DNA of 64,000 nt from Rugamonas violacea (GCF_016461825.1 NZ_JAEMNU010000049.1:38765-102764); one strand, 5' to 3'; numbered from the stretch's first letter, positions 23,301 through 31,780 are shown. Program-made: numbers and translations. The notes: generated by a model from the letters alone, not told the origin.

Positions 23301-24935
23301 CGCGCTGGCGCCGGCCGACAAGGCCACCGTGGTCAGCGGAATGGCGTCGCTGGAGCTGGTGGCGTTGGCCGTGGTGAAGGCCAGCGTGCCGCCGTTGGTC
23401 AGGCTGCCGACCGAGGGCGCGGCGCCGTTGACGGTGGTGGTGGTGTCGATCAGGCACAGCGCGGTGGCGCTCTGCGCCTGGCACAACTTGGTCACGGCGT
23501 TGCCGCCGACGTAGGCGCGGATGGTGCCGGCAACGCCGATGGCGGCCTGCAGCTTGATCACCACGTCGCTGGCGGCGGTGCTCTTGCCCAGCGCGATGGC
23601 GCTGGCCAGCGTGGTCGCGCCCAGCTTGACCGAGGACAGGCTGGGCGTGCCCGAGCCGGAGGTGGTGCCGCTGGCGAACAGCAGCGCGGTGGGCGGCACG
23701 CCGGTGGTGGCCGGCGTCGGCGTGACGGCCGGCGCGGTCACGGTGATGCCCCAGCCGGCGCGGCTGCCGTCGTTGATCGGCAGGCAGTTGGCCAGCGAAA
23801 CGGCGCCGCCGCACTGCACCGGCACGACGGCGACGATGTTGTCGGCCGCCAGTGTGATGCCGAAGGCGGTGGCGCAGGCCGGCACGCTGGGTTGGCCGAT
23901 CGGCGTGCGCACGCAGGCGTAGTAAAGGTTGGTGTTGCTCTTGGCGACGGATTTGGCGATGATGTTGGCGGCCAGCGCGCTGGCCACGGTTTGCTGCTTG
24001 AGCGCGCTGTTGGTGCCGCTGGCGGCGGTCAAGGTGCCGTTGCTGATGGTGCGCGCCGTGCTCGGGTCGGGGATGGTGACGCTGCTGATGGTCATCGATG
24101 AACTCGACGCCGAGACGCCGATGGCGATGCTGCCGTAGGCCGCGTTGGAACCGATCGCCGCCGAGTAGCGCGGGTAGATGAACAGGCCGACGCGTTTGCC
24201 CTGGCAGGCCGTCAGCAAGGTGTTGCTGCACCAGCGCACCTTGACCGGCACCGGATAGCCGGCCGGCGCGGCCGCCCCCACCGAGGTCGACTTGCAGTTG
24301 GTCATGCTGTCGTCGGTGCAGTACTCGGCCACGCCGATGTTGTAGTAGTACGGCCCGCCGTTGATGGCGACGGCGCTGCGGAAGGTGTTGTCCGGATAGG
24401 TGTAGCTGGCGCTGTTGACCTGGCAGGAACTGGTGTTGTTGGGGTCGCACCATTTCAGGTCGGGGAAGCCGCTGACCAGGTTGATCGAATTGGCGTTGCT
24501 GCCGTACAGGTCGGTCTTGTGGGCGCCGAAGCCGTCGCTGGTGACGTTGCTCCAGGTGCCGGTGGCGCCCGAGGTCTGGTCCGGATAGTAGCTGCCGTCG
24601 GTCTTGATCGGCGCCTGGTAACGGATCTTCGGATTGTAGTACTGCTTGTTGAAGTCCGGGCTCATGAAGGGCGGATGGCCAACGTTGCAGGCGACCACCC
24701 CGGCGGACAACTGGGCCGCCGAGCGGCACAGATTGTCGTTGACGTAGTCCGGCGTGTAGGCCTGGTCCATCGAGCCGGAGTTGTCGAACAACAGCATCAG
24801 GTTCGGCTTGACGGTGCCGGTGCCGGTGATGTTGAGCAGCGGCACCTGGGCGATCTGGGTCTGGCCGGCCAGGGCGGCGTTGCCGGCCAACAGGCCGGCA
24901 AGGAAGGCGAGCGAGAGTGCTGAGTTCGGTTTCAT
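20310..24935 (-). CDS. pilY1: PilY1-type type IV pilus tip-associated protein
   Basis: A 1541-residue secreted protein. A signal peptide (MKPNSALSLAFLAGLLAG) is followed by a von Willebrand A-like region beginning LLFDNSGSM with the metal-site residues DxSxS. A long, Ala/Thr/Ser-rich middle follows, then the conserved PilY1 beta-propeller with GTVFTAANDGMLHAFSAASG and LVAGLNGGGRGYYALDVTNP. PilY1 sits at the pilus tip with the minor pilins and supports pilus extension, adhesion and surface sensing. The ATG at 24935 follows GATGGAACCAGC; an upstream in-frame start at 24983 falls in repeat copy R4. It is the last gene of the pilE-fimT-pilV-pilW-pilX-pilY1 cluster. Confidence 0.93.
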   Translation of the reverse strand: MKPNSALSLAFLAGLLAGNAALAGQTQIAQVPLLNITGTGTVKPNLMLLFDNSGSMDQAYTPDYVNDNLCRSAAQLSAGVVACNVGHPPFMSPDFNKQYYNPKIRYQAPIKTDGSYYPDQTSGATGTWSNVTSDGFGAHKTDLYGSNANSINLVSGFPDLKWCDPNNTSSCQVNSASYTYPDNTFRSAVAINGGPYYYNIGVAEYCTDDSMTNCKSTSVGAAAPAGYPVPVKVRWCSNTLLTACQGKRVGLFIYPRYSAAIGSNAAYGSIAIGVSASSSSMTISSVTIPDPSTARTISNGTLTAASGTNSALKQQTVASALAANIIAKSVAKSNTNLYYACVRTPIGQPSVPACATAFGITLAADNIVAVVPVQCGGAVSLANCLPINDGSRAGWGITVTAPAVTPTPATTGVPPTALLFASGTTSGSGTPSLSSVKLGATTLASAIALGKSTAASDVVIKLQAAIGVAGTIRAYVGGNAVTKLCQAQSATALCLIDTTTTVNGAAPSVGSLTNGGTLAFTTANATSSSDAIPLTTVALSAGASAPSSFSRVDIVAGATYPKASERTDCVASAGVCNYTEEMVNFANWYAYYKTRLQMMKTSVGIAFSPITANYKVGYVKLSNAGAAGAIDMKPADFTGSARSTWYTALYNTTTTGSTPIRTAMDNVGRMFGNLAPYNYAAGSEVVQYPCQQNFMILTTDGYWNGSSTANVVNNDNVENPARFCSQARGCVDTRPQTQPSIADVALHWYNGGSSTGTVSLRPSLEPDMSKPGSVPAAGGENTHLHMNTYTLGLGVDGVMSYEANYDSAPKVGGDFYNLITAASSGCPWNGGGAYVWPDPDVTNTASTVQERVDDLWHAAVNGHGKYFSASEPREVVDGLSSALANMQVKTGAASAAATSTPNISQQDNDIFSDTFTTVKWYGELSDKKIDPATGVVGGTASWISSDKVGQKVAAASDTRTIYMLDAGGGALKNFSYGAMSGAEKAWFDNKCAALSQCTLLSAADKAVVNDGNNLVNWLRGQQQFADDQLFRAYTLTPNTPVGSTGPIPIVLGDIASSKPAYLRDPRKSYLTSGYSSFKSANAGRAGTVFTAANDGMLHAFSAASGEELWAYAPRITMKKLFALASTTYGTNHQFFTDGSPELSDVQIGGVWKTVLVAGLNGGGRGYYALDVTNPAHPVALWELCADATVCNRSDADFGLSFGNPQFGMWQGKWVVFLTSGYNNVPGVDGVAGGSGQGVLFIVDVATGAVLKKVSTLAGDTTTPSGLAKITSISADPSTDPVTTYIYGGDNQGRMWRFDMSDPNSSNVTVLKMGDAGALQPVTTRPDVTLCAVSTSTTVAGITTVTETAQRVVLFGTGRLLDVPDTSNTDVQSLYLLKDNGSAIANLRGSGMVEQTLSLAGSSSNVNTYAITSNKVDLGLKSGWFFDWKLNAGERMNLDPQIVSGVANVVTNMPTSSSACSVGGSSNSYQVDVCDGSAVAGQAAGSTLSNTSAAVGFIIIRLPKGELKMISTMATGEMRTKSLAEQNSAAAHRVGWRRVKGD

Positions 24936-24979
24936 GCTGGTTCCATCAAAAAAGGTGCGGGCACCGGCGGCGACCAACA

Positions 24980-25045
24980 CCACCCAGCGGCGCGGAGCCG
25001 GGGTCGGACCCGCCGGGTCTGACCCCGGATTTTCGCCCGGGGGGG
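24980..25045. repeat. Palindromic intergenic repeat, copy R4 (inside the pilin cluster)
   Basis: Outer left arm ACCCAGCGGC (24982-24991), inner arms GGGGTCGGACCC (25000-25011) and GGGTCTGACCCC (25015-25026) around GCC, and a degraded right outer arm (CGCCCGGGGG). It lies in the gap between pilX and pilY1. The following GCTTAACATGGCGGCAT resembles the sequence after copy R1 (GCTTAACTTAGCGGCAT). Confidence 0.85.
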
Positions 25046-25066
25046 CTTAACATGGCGGCATGCCCC

Positions 25067-25714
25067 TCAAGGCCCCATCATCACCACGGACTGGTTGACG
25101 ACATTGCCGCCGCGCGGTCCGTAGATGCGCGTGGTGACCACGTAATGCAGCTGCGGCTGCTCCTGATACTCCGGCGCGTCCGACGACAGGCTGCGCCCGA
25201 TCGGCGTGGCCGACTTGACATTCGCCTTGGCCGAAGTCAGCACGCAGCTGTTCTGCGGGTTGGTCGAGTTGTACAGGCCGGCGAAGGTGCACATGCGGTG
25301 GATCACGTATTCGATCTGGTTGCCGGCCGTATCGACCAGCTTCACCGAGCCGTTCCAGAAGGCCGGCGTGTTGACCGTCTGCACCGGATTGAGCGTCGCC
25401 AGGTAGCCGCTGGCGGCCTGGTCGACCACCAGGGTCGACTTGTCGACGGCGGCCAGCCAAGCGAAGGCGCTGTGCACGCCCAGGTCGGCGGCCTTGCTCA
25501 GCGCCGAGTCGTAGGCCAGGTTGGCGGTGGTCAAGGTGGTCGAGGTGCTCGACTTAAGCAGGTAGATGCTGCTGATGAGCATAACGGTCAGCATGATCAG
25601 CATCACCGGCAGGGCCACGCCGGCCTGGCGCGCGGCGCCGCGCACGGTGTGGCGCACGGTGCGGCGCAGCGGCGCCGGCCGGCGCAAGGACGGACTCGGG
25701 GCGGGACGGCGCAT
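25067..25714 (-). CDS. pilX: Type IV pilus minor pilin PilX-like
   Basis: A 215-residue minor pilin. A long, Arg-rich leader (residues 1-32) ends at Ala-Gly, followed by the hydrophobic helix VALPVMLIMLTVMLISSIYLL. That is the class III prepilin pattern without Glu at position +5, as usual in PilX. The rest (WLAAVDKST, YVIHRMCTF, SCVLTSA) is poorly conserved. The ATG overlaps the pilW TGA by one base (TGATG) and has GGAGG six bases upstream; an ATG four codons earlier is less well placed. PilX works with PilV, PilW, FimT/FimU and PilY1 to prime pilus assembly. Confidence 0.85.
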   Translation of the reverse strand: MRRPAPSPSLRRPAPLRRTVRHTVRGAARQAGVALPVMLIMLTVMLISSIYLLKSSTSTTLTTANLAYDSALSKAADLGVHSAFAWLAAVDKSTLVVDQAASGYLATLNPVQTVNTPAFWNGSVKLVDTAGNQIEYVIHRMCTFAGLYNSTNPQNSCVLTSAKANVKSATPIGRSLSSDAPEYQEQPQLHYVVTTRIYGPRGGNVVNQSVVMMGP

Positions 25715-26901
25715 CACGGCCTCCATTCGGCGTTGCGGATCGGTACGATGGCCTCGAACACGCGGTAGCGGTAGCACTTCCAGTCGAGTGGATCGCCGGC
25801 CACCGCCACCTCGACGGTGACGGGCGCGGCCGGCACCGTGGCCGGCGCCTGGCTGCTGAACAACACCGGCTTGGCGGTGCTCGCCGTGCACTGGCCGCTG
25901 GCGGCGTTGGGCTTCTCCGCGCTCTTGCTGCGCGCCACCACGGCCAAGCGCACCGCCGCCACGCGCAGGAAGTCGCCGGCGCCGCCGACCACGCCGTCGC
26001 CGTCGGCGTCGATCATCGGCCCGCTCCACTGCCCCACCTGCATGCCGTTCCGGCTCGGGCTGTAGTTGGCGATGGCGCGCGTCTCGAAGCCGTACTGCGC
26101 CTTGATCGCCACCACGTTGTCGATCACCGAGACCGGCTGCGCCGACGAGCCGGCCAGGTCGCTCGAGCGCAGCAGCAGGATGCCCCGGTTCACCGACCAG
26201 CTGTGCAGCGCCAGCTTGGCGCCCGGTCCCAGGTTGAAGATGCGGGCCTGGCCCGGCCCGTAGTTGTTGCCCAGCCCGCCGGCGCGGTTGTAGCGGTAGG
26301 CCGCGCCCGGCGTGATGTTGAGCTGGGCGCCGACCGGCGCGCCGGCCAACTGGGCCAAGGCGCAGTTGCCGCCGGCCGGTTCGGGCGCCACCACGATGAC
26401 GTCGCCGTCGGCGAAACCGAAGGCGGCGTTGGTGTCGCTGGTCAGCGCCGGACCGCCGGCGTAATTGGCCAGCAGCTTGACCGAGCCGACCGCGCTGGCC
26501 GAGCTGCCGGTGTAGAAGCTGATGCGGTCGGAGTTGGCGCCGTTCGATTCGATGACCACCGGCGCCAGCGGCGTGATCGCCGCGCCGCCCCGGGTGGCCG
26601 GCGCCAGCGCGAAGCCGGCCGTGTCGCTGAAGATGCTGTTGCAGCCGGTGATCAGGTCGTCGTTCAGGCCCCAGCCCGACTGGGCCGCGTCGCCGTTCAG
26701 CGAGAACAGCGCCAGCATGCCGTTTTGCATGGCGTCCGAACCGCCCAGCGAGGTCGCCTTGTTCTGCTCGGCGCTGACGATCAGGCGGGTGGCGAACATC
26801 AGCGCCAGCAGGCCGACCACCACGCTGACCAGCAGCTCGACCAGCGAGAAGCCGGCGCGGCGCGCCGCGCGCGGGACGGGGAATTGGGGGCGGACGTCCA
26901 T
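25714..26901 (-). CDS. pilW: Type IV pilus minor pilin PilW-like
   Basis: A 395-residue minor pilin. The prepilin site is RRAG-FSLVELLVS (cleavage after Gly17, Glu at +5), followed by a hydrophobic helix and a large globular domain. Segments typical of PilW include QNGMLALFSLNGDAAQSGWG and DRISFYTGSS. It starts one base after the pilV stop and overlaps pilX by one base, so the cluster is tightly coupled. Confidence 0.9.
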   Translation of the reverse strand: MDVRPQFPVPRAARRAGFSLVELLVSVVVGLLALMFATRLIVSAEQNKATSLGGSDAMQNGMLALFSLNGDAAQSGWGLNDDLITGCNSIFSDTAGFALAPATRGGAAITPLAPVVIESNGANSDRISFYTGSSASAVGSVKLLANYAGGPALTSDTNAAFGFADGDVIVVAPEPAGGNCALAQLAGAPVGAQLNITPGAAYRYNRAGGLGNNYGPGQARIFNLGPGAKLALHSWSVNRGILLLRSSDLAGSSAQPVSVIDNVVAIKAQYGFETRAIANYSPSRNGMQVGQWSGPMIDADGDGVVGGAGDFLRVAAVRLAVVARSKSAEKPNAASGQCTASTAKPVLFSSQAPATVPAAPVTVEVAVAGDPLDWKCYRYRVFEAIVPIRNAEWRP

Positions 26902-26902
26902 C

Positions 26903-27406
26903 TCAGTTCGACAGGTAGGAGGTGATTTGGTGGCGGTTTTCCACCCCGCCGGCCTTGCGCGTCCAGCGTATCGTGGCGTCGACGCGGAAGCGGCGCAGCT
27001 CCGGCGTCACCGCCACGACGATGCGCGCGCCGGGAATGTAGCCGCGCGTCTCGGCCACCCAGGGCGCCAGCGTGGCGTTGGGTGTGGCGCCGTCGACCAG
27101 CGCGTAGTTGGGGATGTTGGCGACGTCGTTGCTCATCACGCCCAACAGTTTTTCCACCGCCATGGTGGCCTCGGCGCGCATGCTGGCGTCCGACAGGGCC
27201 GAGTAGGCGCGCGCCTGCAGGCCGACCGTGCCGAGCAGGCCGATGCCGAGGATGACGGTGGCCAGCATCGCCTCCAGCAGGGCGACGCCGCGCTGGGCGG
27301 CGCTGCGCGGGGCTAAGCCGCGTTGGCTGCCGGCGCGGCGCGGCACGACGGCGCGCGGCGTGGCTTGCATGGCGGCCTTCATGGCGGCTTTCATGACGGG
27401 CTTCAT
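26903..27406 (-). CDS. pilV: Type IV pilus minor pilin PilV-like
   Basis: A 167-residue minor pilin. The prepilin site AAQRG-VALLEAMLATVILG (cleavage after Gly40, Glu at +5) follows an unusually long 40-residue basic leader. The N-terminal codons are built of four 12-base repeats, each beginning with ATG, so translation could start at residue 1, 5, 9 or 13. The first ATG overlaps the fimT stop (ATGA). The globular part includes AVEKLLGVMSNDVANIPNY and a C-terminal TIRWTRK strand typical of PilV. Confidence 0.88.
   Translation of the reverse strand: MKPVMKAAMKAAMQATPRAVVPRRAGSQRGLAPRSAAQRGVALLEAMLATVILGIGLLGTVGLQARAYSALSDASMRAEATMAVEKLLGVMSNDVANIPNYALVDGATPNATLAPWVAETRGYIPGARIVVAVTPELRRFRVDATIRWTRKAGGVENRHQITSYLSN
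27359..27406 (-). repeat. Four 12-bp coding repeats with in-frame ATGs at the pilV start
   Basis: On the minus strand the units are ATGAAGCCCGTC, ATGAAAGCCGCC, ATGAAGGCCGCC and ATGCAAGCCACG, giving Met-Lys-(Pro/Ala)-(Val/Ala) repeats. Each unit supplies a possible start codon for pilV. Confidence 0.8.
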
Positions 27407-28059
27407 GGCGGACAGCCGCGCGAATCGCCGGCCGGCACGGTCGGATCGCATTTGGTGGCCAGGCCGGCCAAGGTCACCACCAGCGCCACGGTCGGCACCT
27501 CGGCGGCCAGCTGGGTGCTCGGCGCCAGCTGCAAACGGCTCAGGCGCTGGGCGAAGCCGGTGTCGACCCAACCCAGTTCCGTGTAGTAGATCTCCGAACT
27601 GCCCTCCGGCGTCAGGGTCGGCACCAGCGCGTCGGACTGCGGCAGCGCGTCGGCGCCACGCAACACCGACTTGTAGCCGGCCGCGCCCTGCGGATCGTTG
27701 GGCGCCGCCGTGGCGGGCGTCGACCAGACGCCGCTGACTTGGCTGCACGGCGTGCCCGGCACCGGGAAGCACAGGTCGATCTGCCAATCCATCTGGCCGT
27801 TGCCGACATTCGGCGACAGCACGATGCGGCTGCGCGCGTTGTGCGCCACCGCCTCGCGCCGGGCGCGGGCGAAGCCGTCGACATAGAACTCGCTGGCCGA
27901 ACGCGCCTTGCTGGCCAGTACCCACTTGCTCATGTTCGGCACGCCCAGCGCCAGCATGAAGGCGAACACCACCAGCGCGATCATCAACTCGACCATGGTG
28001 AAGCCGCCCTGCCCGGCGCGCAATTCGGCCCAGCCGCCGGCCCGCTCTAGTTGGAACAT
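27403..28059 (-). CDS. fimT: Type IV pilus minor pilin FimT/GspH-like
   Basis: A 218-residue pseudopilin. The prepilin site [19 protein letters not shown] (cleavage after Gly19, Glu at +5) is followed by the FimT/GspH pattern of [21 protein letters not shown], then R-IVLSPN and a beta-rich C-terminal domain. It overlaps the end of pilE by 13 bases and shares ATGA with pilV. The calls FimT and FimU cannot be separated by sequence reading alone. Confidence 0.88.
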   Translation of the reverse strand: MFQLERAGGWAELRAGQGGFTMVELMIALVVFAFMLALGVPNMSKWVLASKARSASEFYVDGFARARREAVAHNARSRIVLSPNVGNGQMDWQIDLCFPVPGTPCSQVSGVWSTPATAAPNDPQGAAGYKSVLRGADALPQSDALVPTLTPEGSSEIYYTELGWVDTGFAQRLSRLQLAPSTQLAAEVPTVALVVTLAGLATKCDPTVPAGDSRGCPP

Positions 28060-28472
28060 GAGCCCCCCTTGTGGTCGACCCAGCAGGTGGTGCTGGTGCC
28101 CCAGCCGGCCGGGCTGGCGGTGGTGGCGTGGCCGCCGTTCTGGTCGATGGTGTAGGCGAAACCGGCCATGCGGCCGACGCCGGTGCCGGTCACCGTGTAG
28201 GCCGAGGCCGAGGCACCGCTCAGGGCGTAGGTGAAGTTGGCACTGTTGGTCGGGAAGGTGGCGGCGCCCTCGAAGCCGACGTAGCTGCGCGAGTTGGACC
28301 AGAACTGCTCGGCCGCCGGCTGCGCCGCGCCGAGCGCGGTGAACACCTCGCTGAGGCGGCCGCGCGTCACGTAGTCGCTGTAGGCCGGCAGCGCCACGGC
28401 CATCAGCACGCCGACGATGGCCACCGAGATCATCACCTCGATCAACGTAAAACCTTGTTGCAGGCGTTTCAT
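28047..28472 (-). CDS. pilE: Type IV pilin (PilE-like)
   Basis: A 141-residue pilin with a short leader MKRLQQG and the mature start [20 protein letters not shown] (Glu at +5). The alpha/beta segment is [19 protein letters not shown], and a C-terminal disulfide pair ([10 protein letters not shown]) closes a D-region as in major and PilE-type minor pilins. The ATG at 28472 follows GGAGGGGACGCC, a strong ribosome-binding site. It is the first gene of the minor pilin cluster, which may be transcribed from the 276-base gap upstream. Confidence 0.9.
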   Translation of the reverse strand: MKRLQQGFTLIEVMISVAIVGVLMAVALPAYSDYVTRGRLSEVFTALGAAQPAAEQFWSNSRSYVGFEGAATFPTNSANFTYALSGASASAYTVTGTGVGRMAGFAYTIDQNGGHATTASPAGWGTSTTCWVDHKGGSCSN

Positions 28473-28748
28473 GGCGTCCCCTCCTGGTGTCGTCGACGGC
28501 GGCGGTGGCACGCTGCCGCCGCGTTGCTCGCAGTCATGATAGTAGCCCCCCAAGCTTGCATTTCCCTGAGGAAATCCTGACGAATTGCTGACAGCCGCGC
28601 AGCCTGCGTTTTCCGCTGCCCGGCGCCGCGACGGCGGGCGGCAATGGCGCGCCGTGCCGCTGCTTGTCCTGCTAATCTTGCATTGTCGTACAGCCATCCC
28701 GGCGCCGGCCGCGCGCCGCCCTTCCCCCCTGCGAAGTTGGAGGTAACC

Positions 28749-29243
28749 ATGCCCAAGATCACCCCCTGCCTGTGGTTCGATGAACAGGCCGAAGAAGCCG
28801 TCGAGTTCTACACCGGTATTTTCCCCAACTCCAAGGTGCAGGCCGTGGCGCGCTACGGCGAGGCCGGCCAGGAGGTGCACCGCAAGCAGCCCGGCTCGGT
28901 GATGACCATCGCCTTCGAGCTCGACGGCCATCCCTTCACCGCCCTCAACGGCGGCCCGATGTTCCGCTTCAACGAGGCGATCTCCTTGCAGGTCGATTGC
29001 GCCGACCAGCAGGAGGTCGACAACTACTGGAGCAAACTGGGCGAGGGAGGCGATCCGGCCGCCCAGCAATGCGGCTGGCTCAAGGACAAATACGGCGTCT
29101 CCTGGCAGGTGGTGCCGAGGGTCTTGAGCGAGATGCTGCTCGACAGCGACGCCGAGCGCGCCCAGCGGGTGATGGGCGCCATGATGGGCATGCATAAACT
29201 CGACATCGCCCGCTTGCGCCGCGCCTACGACGGCCAAGTCTAG
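28749..29243 (+). CDS. VOC-superfamily protein (PhnB / 3-dmu-9_3-mt type)
   Basis: A 164-residue protein beginning [20 protein letters not shown], then [10 protein letters not shown] and [20 protein letters not shown]. This is the hallmark of the PhnB-like branch of the vicinal oxygen chelate fold, often annotated 3-demethylubiquinone methyltransferase-like, although an actual enzymatic role is unproven. The conserved [10 protein letters not shown] block closes the barrel. The ATG at 28749 follows GGAGGTAACC. It sits alone between the pilin operon and the two-component system. Confidence 0.88.
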   Translation: MPKITPCLWFDEQAEEAVEFYTGIFPNSKVQAVARYGEAGQEVHRKQPGSVMTIAFELDGHPFTALNGGPMFRFNEAISLQVDCADQQEVDNYWSKLGEGGDPAAQQCGWLKDKYGVSWQVVPRVLSEMLLDSDAERAQRVMGAMMGMHKLDIARLRRAYDGQV

Positions 29244-29312
29244 GGCCGGGCTCCCAGCTAAATCGTTTAGCCCGTTTTGGCCCGTTTTTCCCCGTTGAGC
29301 CGCTGCGGCGGC

Positions 29313-30806
29313 TCAGGCCGGGAAATGCACCGAGAACAGCGCGCCCCGGCCGCCCTGCGCCGTGGCGATGGCGAGCGTGGCAGCGTGCGCCAACGCGATG
29401 TCACGCACGATGGCCAGCCCCAGGCCGCTGCCGCTGCTCTTCTCGTCGAGCCGGACGAAGCGGCTGAACACCAGTTCGCGCTTGTCCGGCGCGATGCCGG
29501 GGCCGGAATCCTCCACCAGCAGCAGGCCGCCGGCGCCGTCCGGGCGGCAGCCGACCGTCACCCTGCCGCGCGGCGGCGTGTAGCGGATGGCGTTGTCGAT
29601 CAGGTTGTCGATCAGGTCGCGCAACAAGAAGCGGTCGCCGCGCACTTGCGTCGGCAGCAGCTCGAAACCCAGGTCGATCCGCTTGAGCGCCGCCTGGTCG
29701 ACGAAATGCTGGATCGCCTCCTCCACCAACGACTCCAGTGCCAACGGCTCCAGCCGCGTCTTGGCGAAGCGGCTCGGTTCGGCCCGCGCCAACGCCAGCA
29801 ACTGGTTGGTCTGGCGGATCATCCGCTCGGTCGACGACAGCATCAGGCGGATCGACTGGGCCGTCTCGGCCTCGTCGTGGCGCTGCGCCAGCCACTCCAA
29901 CTGGGTGCGCAAGCCGGCCAGCGGGGTGCGCAGTTGGTGCGCCACGTTGGCCAGGAAGTCATGCTGCGCCTGGGCACCGGCGCCGATTTTGTCGAGCAGG
30001 CCGTTGAAGGCGCCCACCACCGGCTCCAGTTCGTAGGGCACGGCGGACTGGTCGATCGGCGCCAGGTCGTCGCCGCCGCGCGCGTTCAGGTCGGCGCGCA
30101 TGCGCTTCAACGGCAGCAGGCCGTTGGTGACGGAGAACCAGATCAAACCGACCGAGGCCAGCGTCAGCAACCCCTCCAACAACACCAGCGCGCGCACGAT
30201 GGCCTGGCGCACCTGCAGCCGCTTGCGCAGCGTCTTGGCCACGCCGATGCTGGCGCTCGCGCCGTCGCGCTCCACCCGCAGCACCAGCAGGCGCACCGGC
30301 TCGCCGCGCATTACGCCGTCGTCGGCCTGGGCCGCGCGCAGCGGCGCGGCGGCGCGCGCGCCGGCGGTGGTTGTGGTTGTGCTGGTTGTGCCTGAGGCGG
30401 CGGCGACAGTGCCTGTGCCCCTTCCTGTGCCTGCGCCCATACCCGTGCCCGGGCCTGTGGCTGCGGAGACTGCAACGGTGCTAGTACCAGTGGCAGCGGT
30501 GACCGGTGGGAAATCGGCGTCGCCGGCCAGCAGCCGGCCGGCGCCGTCGCGCACGACGAAGTAGACGGCGTCGGCGGCGTCGTTGCGCAACACCTGCTCG
30601 GCCTGGCGCGGCAGGTCGATGCGCCAGCCGGCGCCCTGCCGGCCCAGCCGTGCCGCCAGCGCGCCGGCGGCGTCGGACAGGCTCTCGTCGAAGGCCAGCT
30701 GGGCCGGCATCCAGGCCAGCAGATAGGTCAGCGCGCCGCCCGCCAGGTTGATCAGCAGGATGGGGGCGATCAGCCATTTGAGCAGGCGCAGCCGGATGCT
30801 AGGCAT
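29313..30806 (-). CDS. Sensor histidine kinase (QseC/TctE-like)
   Basis: A 497-residue membrane kinase. Two membrane segments (about 11-31 and 225-247) enclose a periplasmic sensor of the TctE/2CSK type. Then come a HAMP-like linker, the HisKA box FLANVAHQLRTPLAGL with the phosphorylated His, and the ATPase boxes DNLIDNAIRYTPP, VEDSGPGIAPDK and GSGLGLAIVRDIA. The periplasmic part contains a Gly/Thr/Ala-rich low-complexity insert (about residues 102-155) not expected in the family. Its start overlaps the response regulator gene upstream by 8 bases, so the two form one operon. Confidence 0.92.
   Translation of the reverse strand: MPSIRLRLLKWLIAPILLINLAGGALTYLLAWMPAQLAFDESLSDAAGALAARLGRQGAGWRIDLPRQAEQVLRNDAADAVYFVVRDGAGRLLAGDADFPPVTAATGTSTVAVSAATGPGTGMGAGTGRGTGTVAAASGTTSTTTTTAGARAAAPLRAAQADDGVMRGEPVRLLVLRVERDGASASIGVAKTLRKRLQVRQAIVRALVLLEGLLTLASVGLIWFSVTNGLLPLKRMRADLNARGGDDLAPIDQSAVPYELEPVVGAFNGLLDKIGAGAQAQHDFLANVAHQLRTPLAGLRTQLEWLAQRHDEAETAQSIRLMLSSTERMIRQTNQLLALARAEPSRFAKTRLEPLALESLVEEAIQHFVDQAALKRIDLGFELLPTQVRGDRFLLRDLIDNLIDNAIRYTPPRGRVTVGCRPDGAGGLLLVEDSGPGIAPDKRELVFSRFVRLDEKSSGSGLGLAIVRDIALAHAATLAIATAQGGRGALFSVHFPA
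30341..30506 (-). repeat. Low-complexity coding repeat in the sensor kinase
   Basis: A degenerate run of short units rich in GGCACAGG/GGGTACGG-like hexamers and ACCACAACC encodes Gly-Thr-Gly and poly-Thr/Ser/Ala stretches in the periplasmic loop of the kinase. The base pattern is clearly repetitive compared with the flanking code. Confidence 0.7.
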
Positions 30807-31476
30807 GCTCGGGATCTTCTTCGAGCATATAGCCGAAGCCGCGGATGGTGCGGATGCTGACGCCGGCGTCGGCGATCTTCAGGCGCAGCCGCGAGATGTA
30901 AACCTCGACCGCGTTGAGCGTCAGGTCGTCGCCCCAGGGCAGGATGGCGTCGATGATCTGCTGCTTGGAGACCACCCGCGCGGCGTGCTGCAGCAGGTAT
31001 TCCAGCACCGCCCATTCGCGCGCCGACAATTCGATCACCCGTTCGCCGACGCGGGCCCGCTTGGCCGAGGTGTCCAAGCTCAGCGCGCCCAGCGCCAGCA
31101 AGGCCGGCTTGGGGCCGTGGCGGCGCGCCAGCGCGCGGATCCGCGCCACCAGTTCGGCCGTGGCGAAGGGTTTGACCAGATAGTCGTCGGCGCCCAGTTC
31201 GAGGCCGCGCACGCGGTCCTCGATGGCGTCGCGCGCCGTCAGCAGCAGGATGGGGATGGCGCTGGCGCGCGCCCGCAGGCGGCGCACCACCTCGAAGCCG
31301 TCGATGCCGGGCAGGCCGATGTCGAGCACCAGCACCTCGGCGGCGGCGCCGCGCTGCAGCAGGGCGTCGGCCTGGCTGCCGTTGCCGACCACCTCGACCA
31401 GCATGCCGTGGCCGCCCAGCACGCGGGCCAGGCCGTCGGCCAGCACGGCGTCGTCTTCCACCACGAGTACATGCAT
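30799..31476 (-). CDS. OmpR-family response regulator (QseB/TctD-like)
   Basis: A 225-residue DNA-binding regulator. The receiver domain has the acidic pocket Glu7-Asp8-Asp9, phospho-acceptor Asp52 in LVLDIGLPG and the conserved KPF lysine. It is followed by a winged-helix DNA-binding domain with LSAREWAVLEYLLQHAARVV and TIRGFGYML. The ATG at 31476 sits behind GGGAGG. It is the first gene of the two-gene operon with the kinase at 29313-30806. Confidence 0.93.
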   Translation of the reverse strand: MHVLVVEDDAVLADGLARVLGGHGMLVEVVGNGSQADALLQRGAAAEVLVLDIGLPGIDGFEVVRRLRARASAIPILLLTARDAIEDRVRGLELGADDYLVKPFATAELVARIRALARRHGPKPALLALGALSLDTSAKRARVGERVIELSAREWAVLEYLLQHAARVVSKQQIIDAILPWGDDLTLNAVEVYISRLRLKIADAGVSIRTIRGFGYMLEEDPEHA

Positions 31477-31780
31477 GCGAGCCTCCCTTGCAAACAGGCT
31501 GGGCCGGGCGCGGCCGTCCCAAGTATTGCATCCCGGGAAATCCATGGCAAGCGAAAGCGGCCGGCGGCGGGTCGCCATCATCATGCAAGTAGGACTAGGC
31601 TTACATACACCCCTGTTGAGAGCCTACATGAGTGCGACTACTCGTCTTATGTTCGCCAGCGACATAGCTCGTTAAAGTGATAACAACACGACACGCTAAG
31701 TGAGGCGAGAACAGAAGCCCACCCGAACCCAGCGTCCGGCCCATGTCGTTACCCCGTACTTAAAGTCTGTGAGGAATAAA
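31477..31780. other. Intergenic region between divergent regulators
   Basis: This 304-base gap separates the minus-strand response regulator from the plus-strand Crp/Fnr gene and should hold both promoters. Bases 31590-31700 are less GC-rich than their surroundings. AGGCT and AGCCT near 31600-31625 could form a weak hairpin. I see no convincing -35/-10 pair and no RNA gene. Confidence 0.5.

Noticed and set aside
18345..24101. A 1918-codon open frame on the plus strand opposite prfC and pilY1
   Set aside because: It is an antisense shadow: its sequence is dominated by Arg, Gly, Ala, Val and His as expected from reversed GC-rich codons, and both genes underneath are clearly real.
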